Shown: positions 43,186 to 52,175, counted from the stretch's first letter. The stretch: 64,000 bases of DNA from Luteimonas colneyensis (GCF_014836665.1 NZ_JACSQJ010000001.1:808387-872386); one strand, 5' to 3'. A program made the numbers and translations. The notes: generated by a model not told the origin, from the sequence alone.

Positions 43186-44318
43186 AGCCGCGCCACCACG
43201 GCCGAGAAGTCGACGTCGCGGGCAACGTAGACGTTGAGCAGGGTTCCCTGCTGGATGGTCACCGTCGGCGGCCGCCGGGTGTCCAGCGCCTGGTTGGCGA
43301 GCCGCTCCATCGTGCGCGCGGTGCTGCTCTCGTAGGGCGAACTGACCACGACGCCACCCTCGCCGATCACGGCGCCTGCCGGCCCTTCCTTGGCCGCCGC
43401 GTACTTGAATGCATCGCTGACCAGGCTCACCAGCAGCGCCGAACCGATCCTCGAGCCCCAGTGTGCGCTGTAGTGCCCGGGATGGCCCGCACCACCCAGC
43501 CCGTCCACGCCGGGGCTGGCCATGCTGATGTCGATGCCCTCCGGCGTGGTGATCCGGTCCCAGACCACCGCCACCCGCGGCCCCCTGGGCTCGGCGTCGT
43601 AGCGTCCGAGCACTTTGGAACCGCTCGGCAGCAGCAGGCGCCGGCCATTGATCGAGTAGACCGGCTCGGTGACGACGCAGGACGTGAAGCCGGGTATATC
43701 GGTGACGATGCGCGTTTCCAGCACGCAGCGGATGTAGGTGCCGCGCACGAGCAGCGCATCCGGACGGGCGATCGGCCTCGCGGCGGTCGTCGCGGCTCCG
43801 GGCGGACCGGCAGCCTCGGCTGGCTCGGCGCCTGGCAGCCCCGCGAGCATCGCCTGCATGTAGGGGTCATGCGCCTGCGGGGCTTCGGCCCCGGCACTCC
43901 GCCGTTCGCGCAGGCCCGGTCCCGATGGCGGCTGGGGCAGCGCGAGCGCAGGCCCGCTCCACGACGGCGCATTCGACGCCGGCGGCGGCAGGGGCACGAC
44001 CGGCACAGGCTCCATCGCCATCGGCGGCACCGGCGGAGGCACTGGAGCCGCTCCCACGCGAGGCAGGTCTGGGATCACGACATCCTGCGCGCGGGGGCCG
44101 GCGGTGCCGGCATCGTCGCCACCCGCCGCGCGAAGCATGCCGACGATGGCCAACACCAGGAGCAGGACGATGCCGGCCAGGAACACCAGGGCCTTGCGGT
44201 TGAGGCGCTGGACATCCTCGGCGCGAAGCACCGGCGCGGCGGCATCGAGGTCGGGCCCGGCCTGGCGCGCCGCGTAGTGTCCCTGGCCCACCGAATCATC
44301 CCTGCCGGTTGCGGTCAT
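43182..44318 (-). CDS. virB10: Type IV secretion core-complex protein VirB10
   Basis: 378 residues from ATG 44318, overlapping the virB9 stop by ATGA. Cytoplasmic N-terminus, one membrane helix (about 48-68, ALVFLAGIVLLLVLAIVGML), a Pro-rich periplasmic linker (about 85-165), and a C-terminal beta domain with GTYIRCVLETRIVTD, GFTSCVVTEPVYSINGRRLL in part, and PSGSKVLGRYD. This forms the outer-membrane pore with VirB7 and VirB9, spanning both membranes. Confidence 0.93.
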   Translation of the reverse strand: MTATGRDDSVGQGHYAARQAGPDLDAAAPVLRAEDVQRLNRKALVFLAGIVLLLVLAIVGMLRAAGGDDAGTAGPRAQDVVIPDLPRVGAAPVPPPVPPMAMEPVPVVPLPPPASNAPSWSGPALALPQPPSGPGLRERRSAGAEAPQAHDPYMQAMLAGLPGAEPAEAAGPPGAATTAARPIARPDALLVRGTYIRCVLETRIVTDIPGFTSCVVTEPVYSINGRRLLLPSGSKVLGRYDAEPRGPRVAVVWDRITTPEGIDISMASPGVDGLGGAGHPGHYSAHWGSRIGSALLVSLVSDAFKYAAAKEGPAGAVIGEGGVVVSSPYESSTARTMERLANQALDTRRPPTVTIQQGTLLNVYVARDVDFSAVVARL

Positions 44319-45082
44319 CGCGCGTTCCTCCTCAGTCCCACCACCTCGCGTCCGTGGCGCACGACCAGGAACGGATACGTGCCATGCACCACGAGGACGT
44401 CGCCTTCGACCGTGGTGTTGACCACGAACTCGTCGCCATTCCGGCTCCGTCGGCCGAACACGGCCGGGAAGGTGCCGGTGGGAAGCGACGCATGGCTTCC
44501 CATGCGCAGGTAGGTGAAGCGACCGTCGTCGTAGACATGCATCGGGACCAGCCAGGCAGGTGCGCGGCGGGCGGCGACGTCGTAATCGAAGTGGTAGGCC
44601 CTGTCCCCGGCCAGCACGGTGCTCTGCCCGGCATCGGCCGGCATTTCCTCTTCCGGCTGCGCGAAGGCGGCATCGGCGGGATAGCGGAAGCCGATCCTGT
44701 ACTGCACGCCTGCGCGCCGCACCTGTTCGAGGCTGGTCCAGTCGGCAGCCACGACCTTCAGCTCGAAAATGTAGGAGTGCGCCCGCGTCCGCACCAGCAT
44801 GTTCGTGTCCACGTCGACGTCGCGCGGGCGCAGGTAGAACACGTTGCCGCGGCGCGTCAGGTCCCAGCCAGCGCTGAAGCCGGCGCTGAAATCGAGAATC
44901 TCCTCGGCCGGGTCGAGCTCGATCTGGGTGGTGATGCCGAGCGCCGTGCGGACCTGGTAGATGCCGTCGGGCACGTAGTCGAAGGTATCGACCTGCGGCG
45001 ATGCACTGGCCGGTTGCATCGCGGCGGGACACGCGAGCGGAAGGCACATCCACAGGACAAGCGCGGCGATGACGTGCCTCAT
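44315..45082 (-). CDS. virB9: Type IV secretion core-complex protein VirB9
   Basis: 255 residues from ATG 45082, overlapping the virB8 stop. Signal peptide 1-21 (ALVLWMCLPLACPAA). N-terminal domain with VPDGIYQVRTALGITTQIELD; C-terminal domain with FDYDVAAR, APAWLVPMHVYDDGRFTYLRMG in part, and FVVNTTVEGDVLVVHGTYPFL, which contacts VirB7 and VirB10 in the outer-membrane ring. Same length as I recall for the X. citri protein. Confidence 0.92.
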   Translation of the reverse strand: MRHVIAALVLWMCLPLACPAAMQPASASPQVDTFDYVPDGIYQVRTALGITTQIELDPAEEILDFSAGFSAGWDLTRRGNVFYLRPRDVDVDTNMLVRTRAHSYIFELKVVAADWTSLEQVRRAGVQYRIGFRYPADAAFAQPEEEMPADAGQSTVLAGDRAYHFDYDVAARRAPAWLVPMHVYDDGRFTYLRMGSHASLPTGTFPAVFGRRSRNGDEFVVNTTVEGDVLVVHGTYPFLVVRHGREVVGLRRNAR

Positions 45083-45921
45083 TGGCTGGCTCCTTCCGTG
45101 GCGACTCCGCCGACGTTCGCGTGCGTTGCCTCCGGCAGGTCACTGTCTGCCACGAAGGGGTCGGGCCCGAATACCGCAGGCTCGCTTTCCGCGGGTGGCA
45201 GCGGCGCATAGTCGGTGTCGACGCGGTAGCTGGTGACCTGGAACCCCAGCGGATTCTCGAGCCGGTCCGGTTCGTCCATGCGCAACGCGAGGTTGTAGGT
45301 GAAGCCCAGCGTGGCGATGCGGCTGTCCAGCGGCCGCGTCGCACCGCTGGCCTTGTCGTACACGCTGCGCTGGAAGCGCACGGTGGCGCCGCCAGGCGCG
45401 CCATCCGGCCCATCGAGAAGCTGGATGCTCAGGATCCGCACGCGGATCGCGCGGCTGCGCCCCCAGGTATTGAACGGGCTGTCCGCATTGTTGGCGGCAT
45501 GCAGCGCGGCGTATTCCTTCCCGACCTCCGGCGCCGACATCGCGTGCACCGCGCGCCAGTCGCGCAGATTCATCATCGCCACGTCGTAGGACTCGCGCAG
45601 GCTGATGAAGCCCGCCACGTTCGCGCGCGCGATCGCTTCGCTGGCGCTGACGCTCTTGTGGCGGAAGTCCTCGTCCAGCCGCGCGACGGTGGCGTTGCCG
45701 CTGGACGCGTCGGCCATGACCAGGAACGGCACGCGCTCCTTGAGCGGCATGACCCGCAGGTAGCCTGCCCCGAGCAGCAGCGCCAGCATCGAGGCCACAG
45801 CCGCCACCCGCCAGGCGCGACGCTCGCTTCGACACGCCAGGTCGGCGATGCTGGTCTCGTAGTCCACCGCGCGGGCGATCGCTTCCCTGCTCGCCGGCCC
45901 CGGCCGCTTGTCCTTGGACAT
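45079..45921 (-). CDS. virB8: Type IV secretion inner-membrane protein VirB8
   Basis: 280 residues with start taken at ATG 45921 (MSKDKRPGP); GTG 45954 and ATG 45933 are alternatives. Short cytoplasmic part, one membrane helix (about 38-58, VAAVASMLALLLGAGYLRVM), then the NTF2-like periplasmic domain with FISLRESYDVAMMNLRDW, VRFQRSVYDKASG and YNLALRMDEPDRLENPLGF. The C-terminus is a longer acidic tail. Assembles the inner-membrane complex. Confidence 0.9.
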   Translation of the reverse strand: MSKDKRPGPASREAIARAVDYETSIADLACRSERRAWRVAAVASMLALLLGAGYLRVMPLKERVPFLVMADASSGNATVARLDEDFRHKSVSASEAIARANVAGFISLRESYDVAMMNLRDWRAVHAMSAPEVGKEYAALHAANNADSPFNTWGRSRAIRVRILSIQLLDGPDGAPGGATVRFQRSVYDKASGATRPLDSRIATLGFTYNLALRMDEPDRLENPLGFQVTSYRVDTDYAPLPPAESEPAVFGPDPFVADSDLPEATHANVGGVATEGASQ

Positions 45922-45966
45922 TCTGCAATCCATGCAATGTTGTTGGAGCGCCACGCCAGGCGCCGG

Positions 45967-46386
45967 TCAGCCGTCCGCGGTGGCCTGTGCCATCACCACG
46001 ACCCGGTTGCCCTCCATCCGCAGCAGCAGCCCCTGTCCGCCGAACGCGCGTGCCAGCTGCGCAAGCGCATCGGGCAGGTTCTGCGCACGCACCTCGCGCA
46101 CGGGCTGGTGCAGGGTGAAGTCGGCCGGATGCCGATAGTCGAGTTCGCTGCCGCTGTCACGGGCCCAGCGCATCAACAGGTTGCGCAGCGTCCCGTCCAT
46201 CGGCGAGGCCTGGTACACCGGCGCCCCCACCAGCGGAATCGCTTCGGTCGCCGCCGCATACTGGTTCGCGGGCGTCCACCTGCCCCCGAAGTCGCGCGCC
46301 TCGCGGCTGGCGCAGCCGGTGCCGGCGGACATCACCACCACCGTGGCCGCAACAGCGCAGACGAATAAAAAGGGCTTCCTGCCCAT
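45967..46386 (-). CDS. virB7: VirB7 lipoprotein with N0/STN-like domain (X-T4SS type)
   Basis: 139 residues from ATG 46386 after GGGAGGG. Signal peptide with lipobox VVMSAGTGC puts the lipid on Cys near 24. The C-terminal 75 residues (LRNLLMRWARDSGSELDYRH, LPDALAQLARAFGGQG, LLLRMEGNRVVVM) form an N0/TcpQ/STN-like fold. Ordinary VirB7 proteins are 45-65 residues and lack it; the long form with N0 domain is described for the Xanthomonas citri killing system. First gene of the operon, 248 bp from a divergent gene. Confidence 0.85.
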   Translation of the reverse strand: MGRKPFLFVCAVAATVVVMSAGTGCASREARDFGGRWTPANQYAAATEAIPLVGAPVYQASPMDGTLRNLLMRWARDSGSELDYRHPADFTLHQPVREVRAQNLPDALAQLARAFGGQGLLLRMEGNRVVVMAQATADG

Positions 46387-46634
46387 GCCACCCTCCCTGG
46401 CCTGTTTCCGTCATCGAAATGAAGAGGCCAGAACGATCCTTGTCCTCGGCCGTGGTACCCCTTTCTGCCGCGTTCCGCTGCGGACTGCGCGATGCCTCCC
46501 CTCGCGCCATGGCTGAACGCTAACCGCGGACGAAGTGCGGTTCAATACGGTTTTTGTGGCATTTGTGTGACTTCGGCCAGAGAACGGAGAAGTCCTACGA
46601 CGCTTTCAGATCCCGGTCCCGGAGCGAAGCCGTC

Positions 46635-47951
46635 ATGCAGTCGCCGTATCATGGCCGCATGCAACCACACGCACGATCCACGGCAAGGCTTGCCGTGCTG
46701 CTGGCCGCCGCCTTCTCCCTCGCTGCCTGCAGCACCACGCCCGGACAGCCGGCGCCCCCTCGTTTCGACGGCCAGCACCAATCCACGGCGGCCCCGGACG
46801 CACTGCTGCTGATCTCCATCGACGGCCTGCATCCCGACCGCATCAACCCCACCGACTCGCCCAACGTCGCCCGACTCGCCGCCACCGGCGTCCAGGCGCG
46901 CTGGATGACGCCCTCCTACCCCAGCCTCACCTTCCCCAACCACTACACGATCGCCACCGGACTGCGCCCGGACCGCCACGGCATCGTCCACAACTCGATG
47001 CACGACGAGGAACTTGGCACCTTCCGCCTCTCCGACCGCGACGCCGTCGGCACCAGCGACTGGTGGGGCGGCGAGCCGATCTGGGTGGGCGCTGAAAAGG
47101 CCGGCCTGCCCACGGCCACGATGTTCTGGCCGGGCTCGGAAGCCGAAGTCGCGGGCGTGCGGCCCACGCGCTGGCACCTGTACGAGGAGTCGATCCCGGC
47201 GGCCGAGCGCGCCGCGACCGTCGGCGGCTGGCTGCTGGAGCCGGAGGCCACGCGTCCGCGCCTCGCAACGCTCTATTTCCACGCCGTCGACAGCGCGGCG
47301 CACGCGCACGGCCCGGATTCGGACGAGGCGCGCGCGGCGCTGGCGGAGATCGACGCCGCCATCGGCCAGCTCCTCGACCAGCTCGCGCGTGGCGGCCGCC
47401 TGGAGCACACCAACATTATCCTGGTGTCCGACCACGGGATGGCGCCGGTGCCGGCAGGCCAGCAGCTCTCCGTCAGCGACATGGTCACGATGGAGCAGGC
47501 GCGCCTGTCGAGCATCGGCCAGGTGGTCCAGGTGCAGCCCAATCCCGGCTTCGAGGCCGAAGTGGAGGCACGCCTGCTCGGCCGCCACGACCACTACGAG
47601 TGCTGGCGCCGCGATGAACTCCCGGCACGCTGGCACTACGGCACGCATCCGCGCATCCCCGCCATCGTCTGCCAGATGGACGAGGGCTGGGACGCACTGC
47701 CGCCGCGGATGCTGGAGGCGCGCGCGCAGGGCGGCACGCGCGGCTCGCACGGTTACGACCCGGCGCTGCCGTCGATGCGCGCGGTGTTCATCGCCAGCGG
47801 GCCGGCGTTCCGCCAAGGGGCCGTGATCGATCCGATCGACAACGTCGACGTGTATCCGCTGATGACGCGGCTGCTGGGGATCCCGGCGGCCGACCACGAC
47901 GGCAACGCCGCGGCGCTGCTGCCCGCACGTCGCGAGGCCACGCTGCGTTGA
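46635..47951 (+). CDS. Lipoprotein nucleotide pyrophosphatase/phosphodiesterase
   Basis: 438 residues from ATG 46635; ATG 46659 is an alternative. Lipobox FSLAAC places the lipidated Cys near residue 32. Alkaline-phosphatase-superfamily NPP domain: metal Asp in LLLISIDGLHPDRI, nucleophile Thr in SYPSLTFPNHYTIATGL, second metal set in VDSAAHAHGP and LVSDHGMAPV, last His in GSHGYDPALPSMRAVF. Probable release of phosphate or nucleotides from extracellular nucleotides or phosphodiesters at the cell envelope. It is divergent from the virB operon and convergent with the next gene; no link to secretion is shown. Confidence 0.88.
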   Translation: MQSPYHGRMQPHARSTARLAVLLAAAFSLAACSTTPGQPAPPRFDGQHQSTAAPDALLLISIDGLHPDRINPTDSPNVARLAATGVQARWMTPSYPSLTFPNHYTIATGLRPDRHGIVHNSMHDEELGTFRLSDRDAVGTSDWWGGEPIWVGAEKAGLPTATMFWPGSEAEVAGVRPTRWHLYEESIPAAERAATVGGWLLEPEATRPRLATLYFHAVDSAAHAHGPDSDEARAALAEIDAAIGQLLDQLARGGRLEHTNIILVSDHGMAPVPAGQQLSVSDMVTMEQARLSSIGQVVQVQPNPGFEAEVEARLLGRHDHYECWRRDELPARWHYGTHPRIPAIVCQMDEGWDALPPRMLEARAQGGTRGSHGYDPALPSMRAVFIASGPAFRQGAVIDPIDNVDVYPLMTRLLGIPAADHDGNAAALLPARREATLR

Positions 47952-48020
47952 GGCACATCCGGGGCGGCTTCCCGCTGCCCTCGTGCGCGGCAACCCGTTC
48001 CGGAACCAGCGCTCGCATCC

Positions 48021-48047
48021 CGGGCCGCGCTGAAGCAGCGCGGCCCG
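48021..48047. terminator. Hairpin between convergent genes
   Basis: Perfect 12-bp stem cgggccgcgctg/cagcgcggcccg with a three-base loop, no T run. It lies between convergent genes and may stop or stabilise both transcripts. Confidence 0.5.
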
Positions 48048-48057
48048 CGGGCGGCGC

Positions 48058-49320
48058 TCAGAGCGCCGCGGTCACCACGATCTCCACCTTCCAGTCCGCG
48101 TCGGCCAGCCGCGCCTCCACGGTGGCGCGCGCCGGCGCCTGGCCCGGCATTACCCACGCATCCCAGGCGCGGTTCATGCCGTCGAAGTCGGCGAGATCCG
48201 CCAGGTAGATCTGCGCGCGCAGCACGCGGGTCTTGTCGGTGCCCGCCTGCGCGAGCAGGGCGTCGACGGCCTCGAGCACTTCGCGCGTCTGCTGCTCGAT
48301 GCCTGCACCGGCGGTTTCCGGCACCTGCCCGGCGAGATGCACGATGCCACCGTGGATGCAGGCCTCGGACATGCGCGGGCCGGCGTCGATGCGGGTGATG
48401 TGCTGCGCCAGCGCGAAGTCGAGCGCGGCGCGCACGGCCACGGCCTGTGCCTGGTTGCACTGCTCCGGCGTGGCGCGCGGGCTGTCCGGATAGACCTCGG
48501 TGGTGGTGGTGTAGCGCGCGCCGGACACGCCGGCGCACAGCCCCAGCCCGACCACGTCGTATTCGATCACGCCGGGCGCCACCACCGGCGAGCCGATCAG
48601 GGTGCCGTCGGGATCGGCCGGGGCGATGTGGGTCACCCGCGCGACCGCGTCGTTGATCGCGCGCTGGAACGCCGGCCGCGGGTTGCGGCTGTCGTCGACC
48701 AGGTAGAAGCCGTCGGGGATGGTGCCGGGCTCGAAGGGCTTGCCGTCGCGCGCGGCCAGCGCCGGGCGGAACTCGCTCTCGTCGCTGTCGGTGGTCTCGT
48801 GCAGGTCGATGTGCATCAGCACGCGGCCGCGCAGCGGGGCCACCAGCGCCATCAGCGCCGCGGATTCGCCGGCCGGGCTGTCGGCCACGAACGAGCGGTT
48901 GGGATCGACGGCATCCGCGTTCCAGCGCTGGAAGCGCTCGTAGCCCCAGGGGCTGACGCAGGGGACGATGAGCAGGTTGGCGCGCCCGGCATAGGCCGCC
49001 GCGTCCTCGCGTGCGAAGCGCAGCGCGCCGTGCACGCCGCTGGTCTCGTAGCCGTGCACGCCGCCGGTGACCAGGGCGACGGGCAGCGCCTCGTCCCAGT
49101 TCCGGCTGCGCAGCGCGAACAGCGGGTAGCGGCCGTCATCACCGTAGTCGAGCTCGCCGTACTGCTCGACGTCGAAGCGGTCGCGCAGGGCGTCGATCGC
49201 CGCGACGACCTCGTCGTGGTAGCTGCGCTGGCGCTGCTGGCGCTCGCGCCAGGCGGTCTTTTCGGCGGCGCCCCAGGGAGTGCCCGGGGTGCCTATGTCG
49301 TGGAAGGATGTCTGGTTCAT
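48058..49320 (-). CDS. M14-type metallopeptidase fused to a RidA domain
   Basis: 420 residues from ATG 49320, coupled to the upstream serine hydrolase by ATGA. Residues 1-300: M14/succinylglutamate-desuccinylase-like fold with zinc ligands His89 and Glu92 in GGVHGYETSG, Arg/Asn region AVDPNRSF, His in HIDLHE (170-175) and catalytic-type Glu in TTTEVYPDS. Residues about 305-420: a complete RidA/YjgF domain (SEACIHGGIVHLAGQVPE, LRAQIYLADLADFDGMNRAW, and PARATVEARL keeping the Arg that binds carboxylates in imine deaminases). The frame is open throughout. Neither substrate is known; a peptidase or amidohydrolase feeding a reactive-enamine deaminase is a guess. Confidence 0.82.
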   Translation of the reverse strand: MNQTSFHDIGTPGTPWGAAEKTAWRERQQRQRSYHDEVVAAIDALRDRFDVEQYGELDYGDDGRYPLFALRSRNWDEALPVALVTGGVHGYETSGVHGALRFAREDAAAYAGRANLLIVPCVSPWGYERFQRWNADAVDPNRSFVADSPAGESAALMALVAPLRGRVLMHIDLHETTDSDESEFRPALAARDGKPFEPGTIPDGFYLVDDSRNPRPAFQRAINDAVARVTHIAPADPDGTLIGSPVVAPGVIEYDVVGLGLCAGVSGARYTTTTEVYPDSPRATPEQCNQAQAVAVRAALDFALAQHITRIDAGPRMSEACIHGGIVHLAGQVPETAGAGIEQQTREVLEAVDALLAQAGTDKTRVLRAQIYLADLADFDGMNRAWDAWVMPGQAPARATVEARLADADWKVEIVVTAAL

Positions 49321-51050
49321 GCGCCCATGGTAGCGATGCGGCCACTGCACCGCGCGTCCGCCGGAACCTTGGACAGCGGTGCGCGGCGCGACCGCTGCTT
49401 CCGCGGGCCGCTCAGCACCCCGCCGCCCTGGTGCAGGTCCAGCGACACGACTTCGCCGTCGGCACCGCGCTTGAACGTGATCTCGATGCCGTACGCGGCG
49501 GCTTCGAACCGGTCCTGCCCGGCGGCGTCGAGCGCGAATTCGCCCTGTCCCGTCGCCTGGGCGAACAGCCCGCCGTCGCGCGCCCGCACGGTCAGCGCGA
49601 AGCCGGGCATCAGCGTGTACTCGCCGGCGTAGCCCGCAAGCGCCGCCGGGTCCAGCGCGGGTCGCGGCGCCGCGGCACCCGGCCCATCCAGCCGCGTCGC
49701 CGGCAGCGCGCCACCGCCCTGCATCCAGGTGAAGACGTGGCTGCCATCGGCCTTGCGCTGCGGCTTCAGCAGCGCATCCACCACGCCGGGGAAGAAGTCG
49801 CCCTCGCTGTCGTAGCCAAGCGCGAACTCCGGCTGCCCCTCCGCCTGCGCGAACAGCGTGCCGTCGCGCTGGCGCAGGCTGATCTTCATCGCGCCCTGCA
49901 GCTGGTACTCGCCGACCAGGCCGTCGAGCAGCGCCTGCGGCGGCGCCTCGACCGTGCGCGGGCTGCCCAGCGGGAACGAGGCGTCGACCAGGTGCAGGCC
50001 CAGGCTTCCCAGGTTGCCGACCGCGCTCCAGGACGTGTCGGACAGGATCACCACGCCGCGCCGTGCTTCGCGGTCGACCGAGACGAAGGACGAGAAGCCA
50101 CCGGTGCCGCCCTCGTGCACCAGCACCGTGCGTCCGGCCACCGGCAGCAGCATCCAGTTCATCGCCATCGGCGGCTGTTCGCTGAGCGGCGTCTGCGCCA
50201 GTTCGATCGCTTCCGCGAGCGGCGTCGCGGACGGATCGAGATTGGCCTGCACGTAGCGCACCATGTCGTCCAGCGTTGCTCGCACGCCTCCAACGCCAGC
50301 GAGATCGCCGGCGAAGGTCCAGGCCGGCGTCGGCAGGCCGTTGGCGGTGTGCCCGCCGGCCGCGCGCACGCCCTCCGGACGCCGGGCGAGGCCCACGTGG
50401 GCGCCCTTCATCCCCAGCGGCTCGAACAGGCGCTGCTGCAGCAGGGTCTCGAAGTCGACGCCGGCCCGACGGGCCACCGCCAGCGACAGCACCATCGAGG
50501 CGAAGTTGGAGTACTCGAACTGCGTGCCCGGCGCACGCGACAGGGTCGCGTCCCCGAGCGATGCCAGCAGGTCGTCGGGCGTCAGCGCGGCATAGGGGTT
50601 GCCGGGATTCGGCGTGCCCATCCGCGAGGGCAGCGCCGGCAGCCCGCTGGTGTGGGTCACCACGTGGCGAAGCAGGATCGGCTGGCCCTCGAACTCCGGC
50701 ACCACCGTGCCCTCGGGCAGCCAGGTCGACAGCGGATCGTCGAGCGAACCCTTGCCCTGCACGATGAGTTCGGCCAGCAGGGTCGAGGTCATGGTCTTGC
50801 TGACCGAGCCGATCTCGAAGGCACTGTCGGCGCCGATGCGCGCGGCGTCTCCTGCCTTCGCGCAGCGGAAGGCGCGCGACACCGCGCCCTTGTCGAGGAC
50901 CGCCACCGCCATGCAGGCGCCGGTGCGGTCATTGGCCAGGCGCTGGTCGACCAGCGCCGACAGCGTTGCGTCATCGGACGCGTGGACGCTGCACGAGACC
51001 GCCAGCGCGATGCCGGCCGCCAGCGGAAGGATCGAGGTCCGTGTGTTCAT
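49317..51050 (-). CDS. Exported serine hydrolase, beta-lactamase class C-like
   Basis: 577 residues from ATG 51050 (MNTRTSILPLAAGIALAVSC). Signal peptide 1-24. Serine beta-lactamase/DD-peptidase fold with catalytic SVSK (EIGSVSKTMTS), YSN (FEYSNFASMVL) and HEGGTGG replacing the third KTG box. The C-terminal 200 residues contain two repeats of a beta domain (YQLQGAMKISLRQRDGTLFAQ and YTLMPGFALTVRARDGGLFAQ), as in periplasmic esterase-like members. Substrate unknown: could be a D-aminopeptidase, esterase or carboxypeptidase. Overlaps the M14-RidA gene, so both products are made together. Confidence 0.85.
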   Translation of the reverse strand: MNTRTSILPLAAGIALAVSCSVHASDDATLSALVDQRLANDRTGACMAVAVLDKGAVSRAFRCAKAGDAARIGADSAFEIGSVSKTMTSTLLAELIVQGKGSLDDPLSTWLPEGTVVPEFEGQPILLRHVVTHTSGLPALPSRMGTPNPGNPYAALTPDDLLASLGDATLSRAPGTQFEYSNFASMVLSLAVARRAGVDFETLLQQRLFEPLGMKGAHVGLARRPEGVRAAGGHTANGLPTPAWTFAGDLAGVGGVRATLDDMVRYVQANLDPSATPLAEAIELAQTPLSEQPPMAMNWMLLPVAGRTVLVHEGGTGGFSSFVSVDREARRGVVILSDTSWSAVGNLGSLGLHLVDASFPLGSPRTVEAPPQALLDGLVGEYQLQGAMKISLRQRDGTLFAQAEGQPEFALGYDSEGDFFPGVVDALLKPQRKADGSHVFTWMQGGGALPATRLDGPGAAAPRPALDPAALAGYAGEYTLMPGFALTVRARDGGLFAQATGQGEFALDAAGQDRFEAAAYGIEITFKRGADGEVVSLDLHQGGGVLSGPRKQRSRRAPLSKVPADARCSGRIATMGA

Positions 51051-51114
51051 GTGGTTCTCCCTGGGAAATGCCTGGTCAGACGGTGATGCGGGTGCGGCAC
51101 GGGATGTGACCGGC

Positions 51115-51702
51115 TCAGCCGCCATTGGCCGTCAGTTCGTCGATCTGGCGCTGCAGCACGTCGGCGTGGGCGCGGAACCGGGTGCGCGCGGTCCAGCGGT
51201 TGAGCCAGGCCAGCCCCACGTACAGCACCAGCATCACACCGAGGTAGGCGAGCGACCCGGCGGTGGGGCCGTCCTGCGCCAGCCTGAGCCCGATGATGCC
51301 GATGGCCGGTGGCGTCAGGTACCAGAGCCAGACGCGCTCGAGCATCCGCGCCTGCAGCAGCGAGGCGTGGCGCTGCTGCCGCAGGTAGTCGAGCGTCGGC
51401 GCCCCGGGCCTGTCCGGCTCGGCAGCCCGGCGTGCCTGCCGGAGCTTGAACGGCAGCCAGGCGCCCCAGGACGCGATCAGCAGCGCGGATGCGACCTGAA
51501 GCCACTCGCCTTCGGCCAGTGCACCGATCACGACCAGCGAGAAGAAGGCCACCACGATCACCGCGGCCACCGTCTCCACCAGGTCGCGCCGCCTGACCTG
51601 CTTCCACAGCGAGCGGTCGCGCGCACGCAACTCCTCGGCCGCCATCATCGAAGCCTCCGGCGTTGCCTCGCGCCACTCGCTCCTCAGCTTGTCCCAGTCC
51701 AT
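51115..51702 (-). CDS. Membrane protein paired with ECF sigma factor (possible anti-sigma)
   Basis: 195 residues from ATG 51702; a TTG at 51708 would overlap the sigma stop. A 45-residue cytoplasmic N-terminus (WDKLRSEWREATPEASMMAAEELRARDRS in part) precedes two pairs of membrane helices (about 46-85 and 130-168), then a charged helical tail. There is no zinc-binding HxxxCxxC anti-sigma motif. Its place directly after the sigma gene makes a role in controlling that sigma factor likely, but only from context. Confidence 0.7.
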   Translation of the reverse strand: MDWDKLRSEWREATPEASMMAAEELRARDRSLWKQVRRRDLVETVAAVIVVAFFSLVVIGALAEGEWLQVASALLIASWGAWLPFKLRQARRAAEPDRPGAPTLDYLRQQRHASLLQARMLERVWLWYLTPPAIGIIGLRLAQDGPTAGSLAYLGVMLVLYVGLAWLNRWTARTRFRAHADVLQRQIDELTANGG

Positions 51703-51704
51703 GT

Positions 51705-52175
51705 TCAACCCTCCACGAAAAGCTGTTCGAACAGGTGGCGCAGGCGTGTCATGCGCACGGCCACGGCATTGACGCTGAGCCCCAGCACCTCGGCCACCTG
51801 CTCGCGCGGCAGGCCTTCCAGGTCGAGCAGCAGCACGCTGCGCTGGAGCGGATCGAGGATGGCGAGGAAGTCGTCGAGCACGTGCAGCGGATCGCCCGCG
51901 TGCCCGCCGTCGCCCGGCTCGGCGACCTCGTCGAGCGGGCGGTGGTCACGGCGCGGCTTGCGCACATGGCTCAGCGCGGTGTTGAGCGCGACGCGGTACA
52001 GCCAGGTGGAGCGCTGCGAGCGGCCGTCGAAGGCGTCGAAGCTGCGCCAGAGCTGGAGCTGTATCTCCTGCAGCAGGTCCTGCCAGTCGTCGGGGCCGGC
52101 GTAGCGCCGTGCGAGGCGCACGAGTGCGCCGCGATTCTCCCCGACCATGGCGGTGAACGCCGTGTCCCTGTCCAT
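51705..52175 (-). CDS. ECF-family RNA polymerase sigma factor
   Basis: 156 residues. Region 2 (about 10-75) includes RRYAGPDDWQDLLQEIQLQLW and DGRSQRSTWLYRVALNTALS; region 4 (about 100-152) has LDPLQRSVLLLDLEGLPREQ and the helix-turn-helix LGLSVNAVAVRMTRLRHLF. It would direct polymerase to an envelope- or stress-type promoter set. The gene precedes the membrane protein by one operon joint and follows a G/C homopolymer tract at 52283. No clear self-promoter was found. Confidence 0.88.
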   Translation of the reverse strand: MDRDTAFTAMVGENRGALVRLARRYAGPDDWQDLLQEIQLQLWRSFDAFDGRSQRSTWLYRVALNTALSHVRKPRRDHRPLDEVAEPGDGGHAGDPLHVLDDFLAILDPLQRSVLLLDLEGLPREQVAEVLGLSVNAVAVRMTRLRHLFEQLFVEG

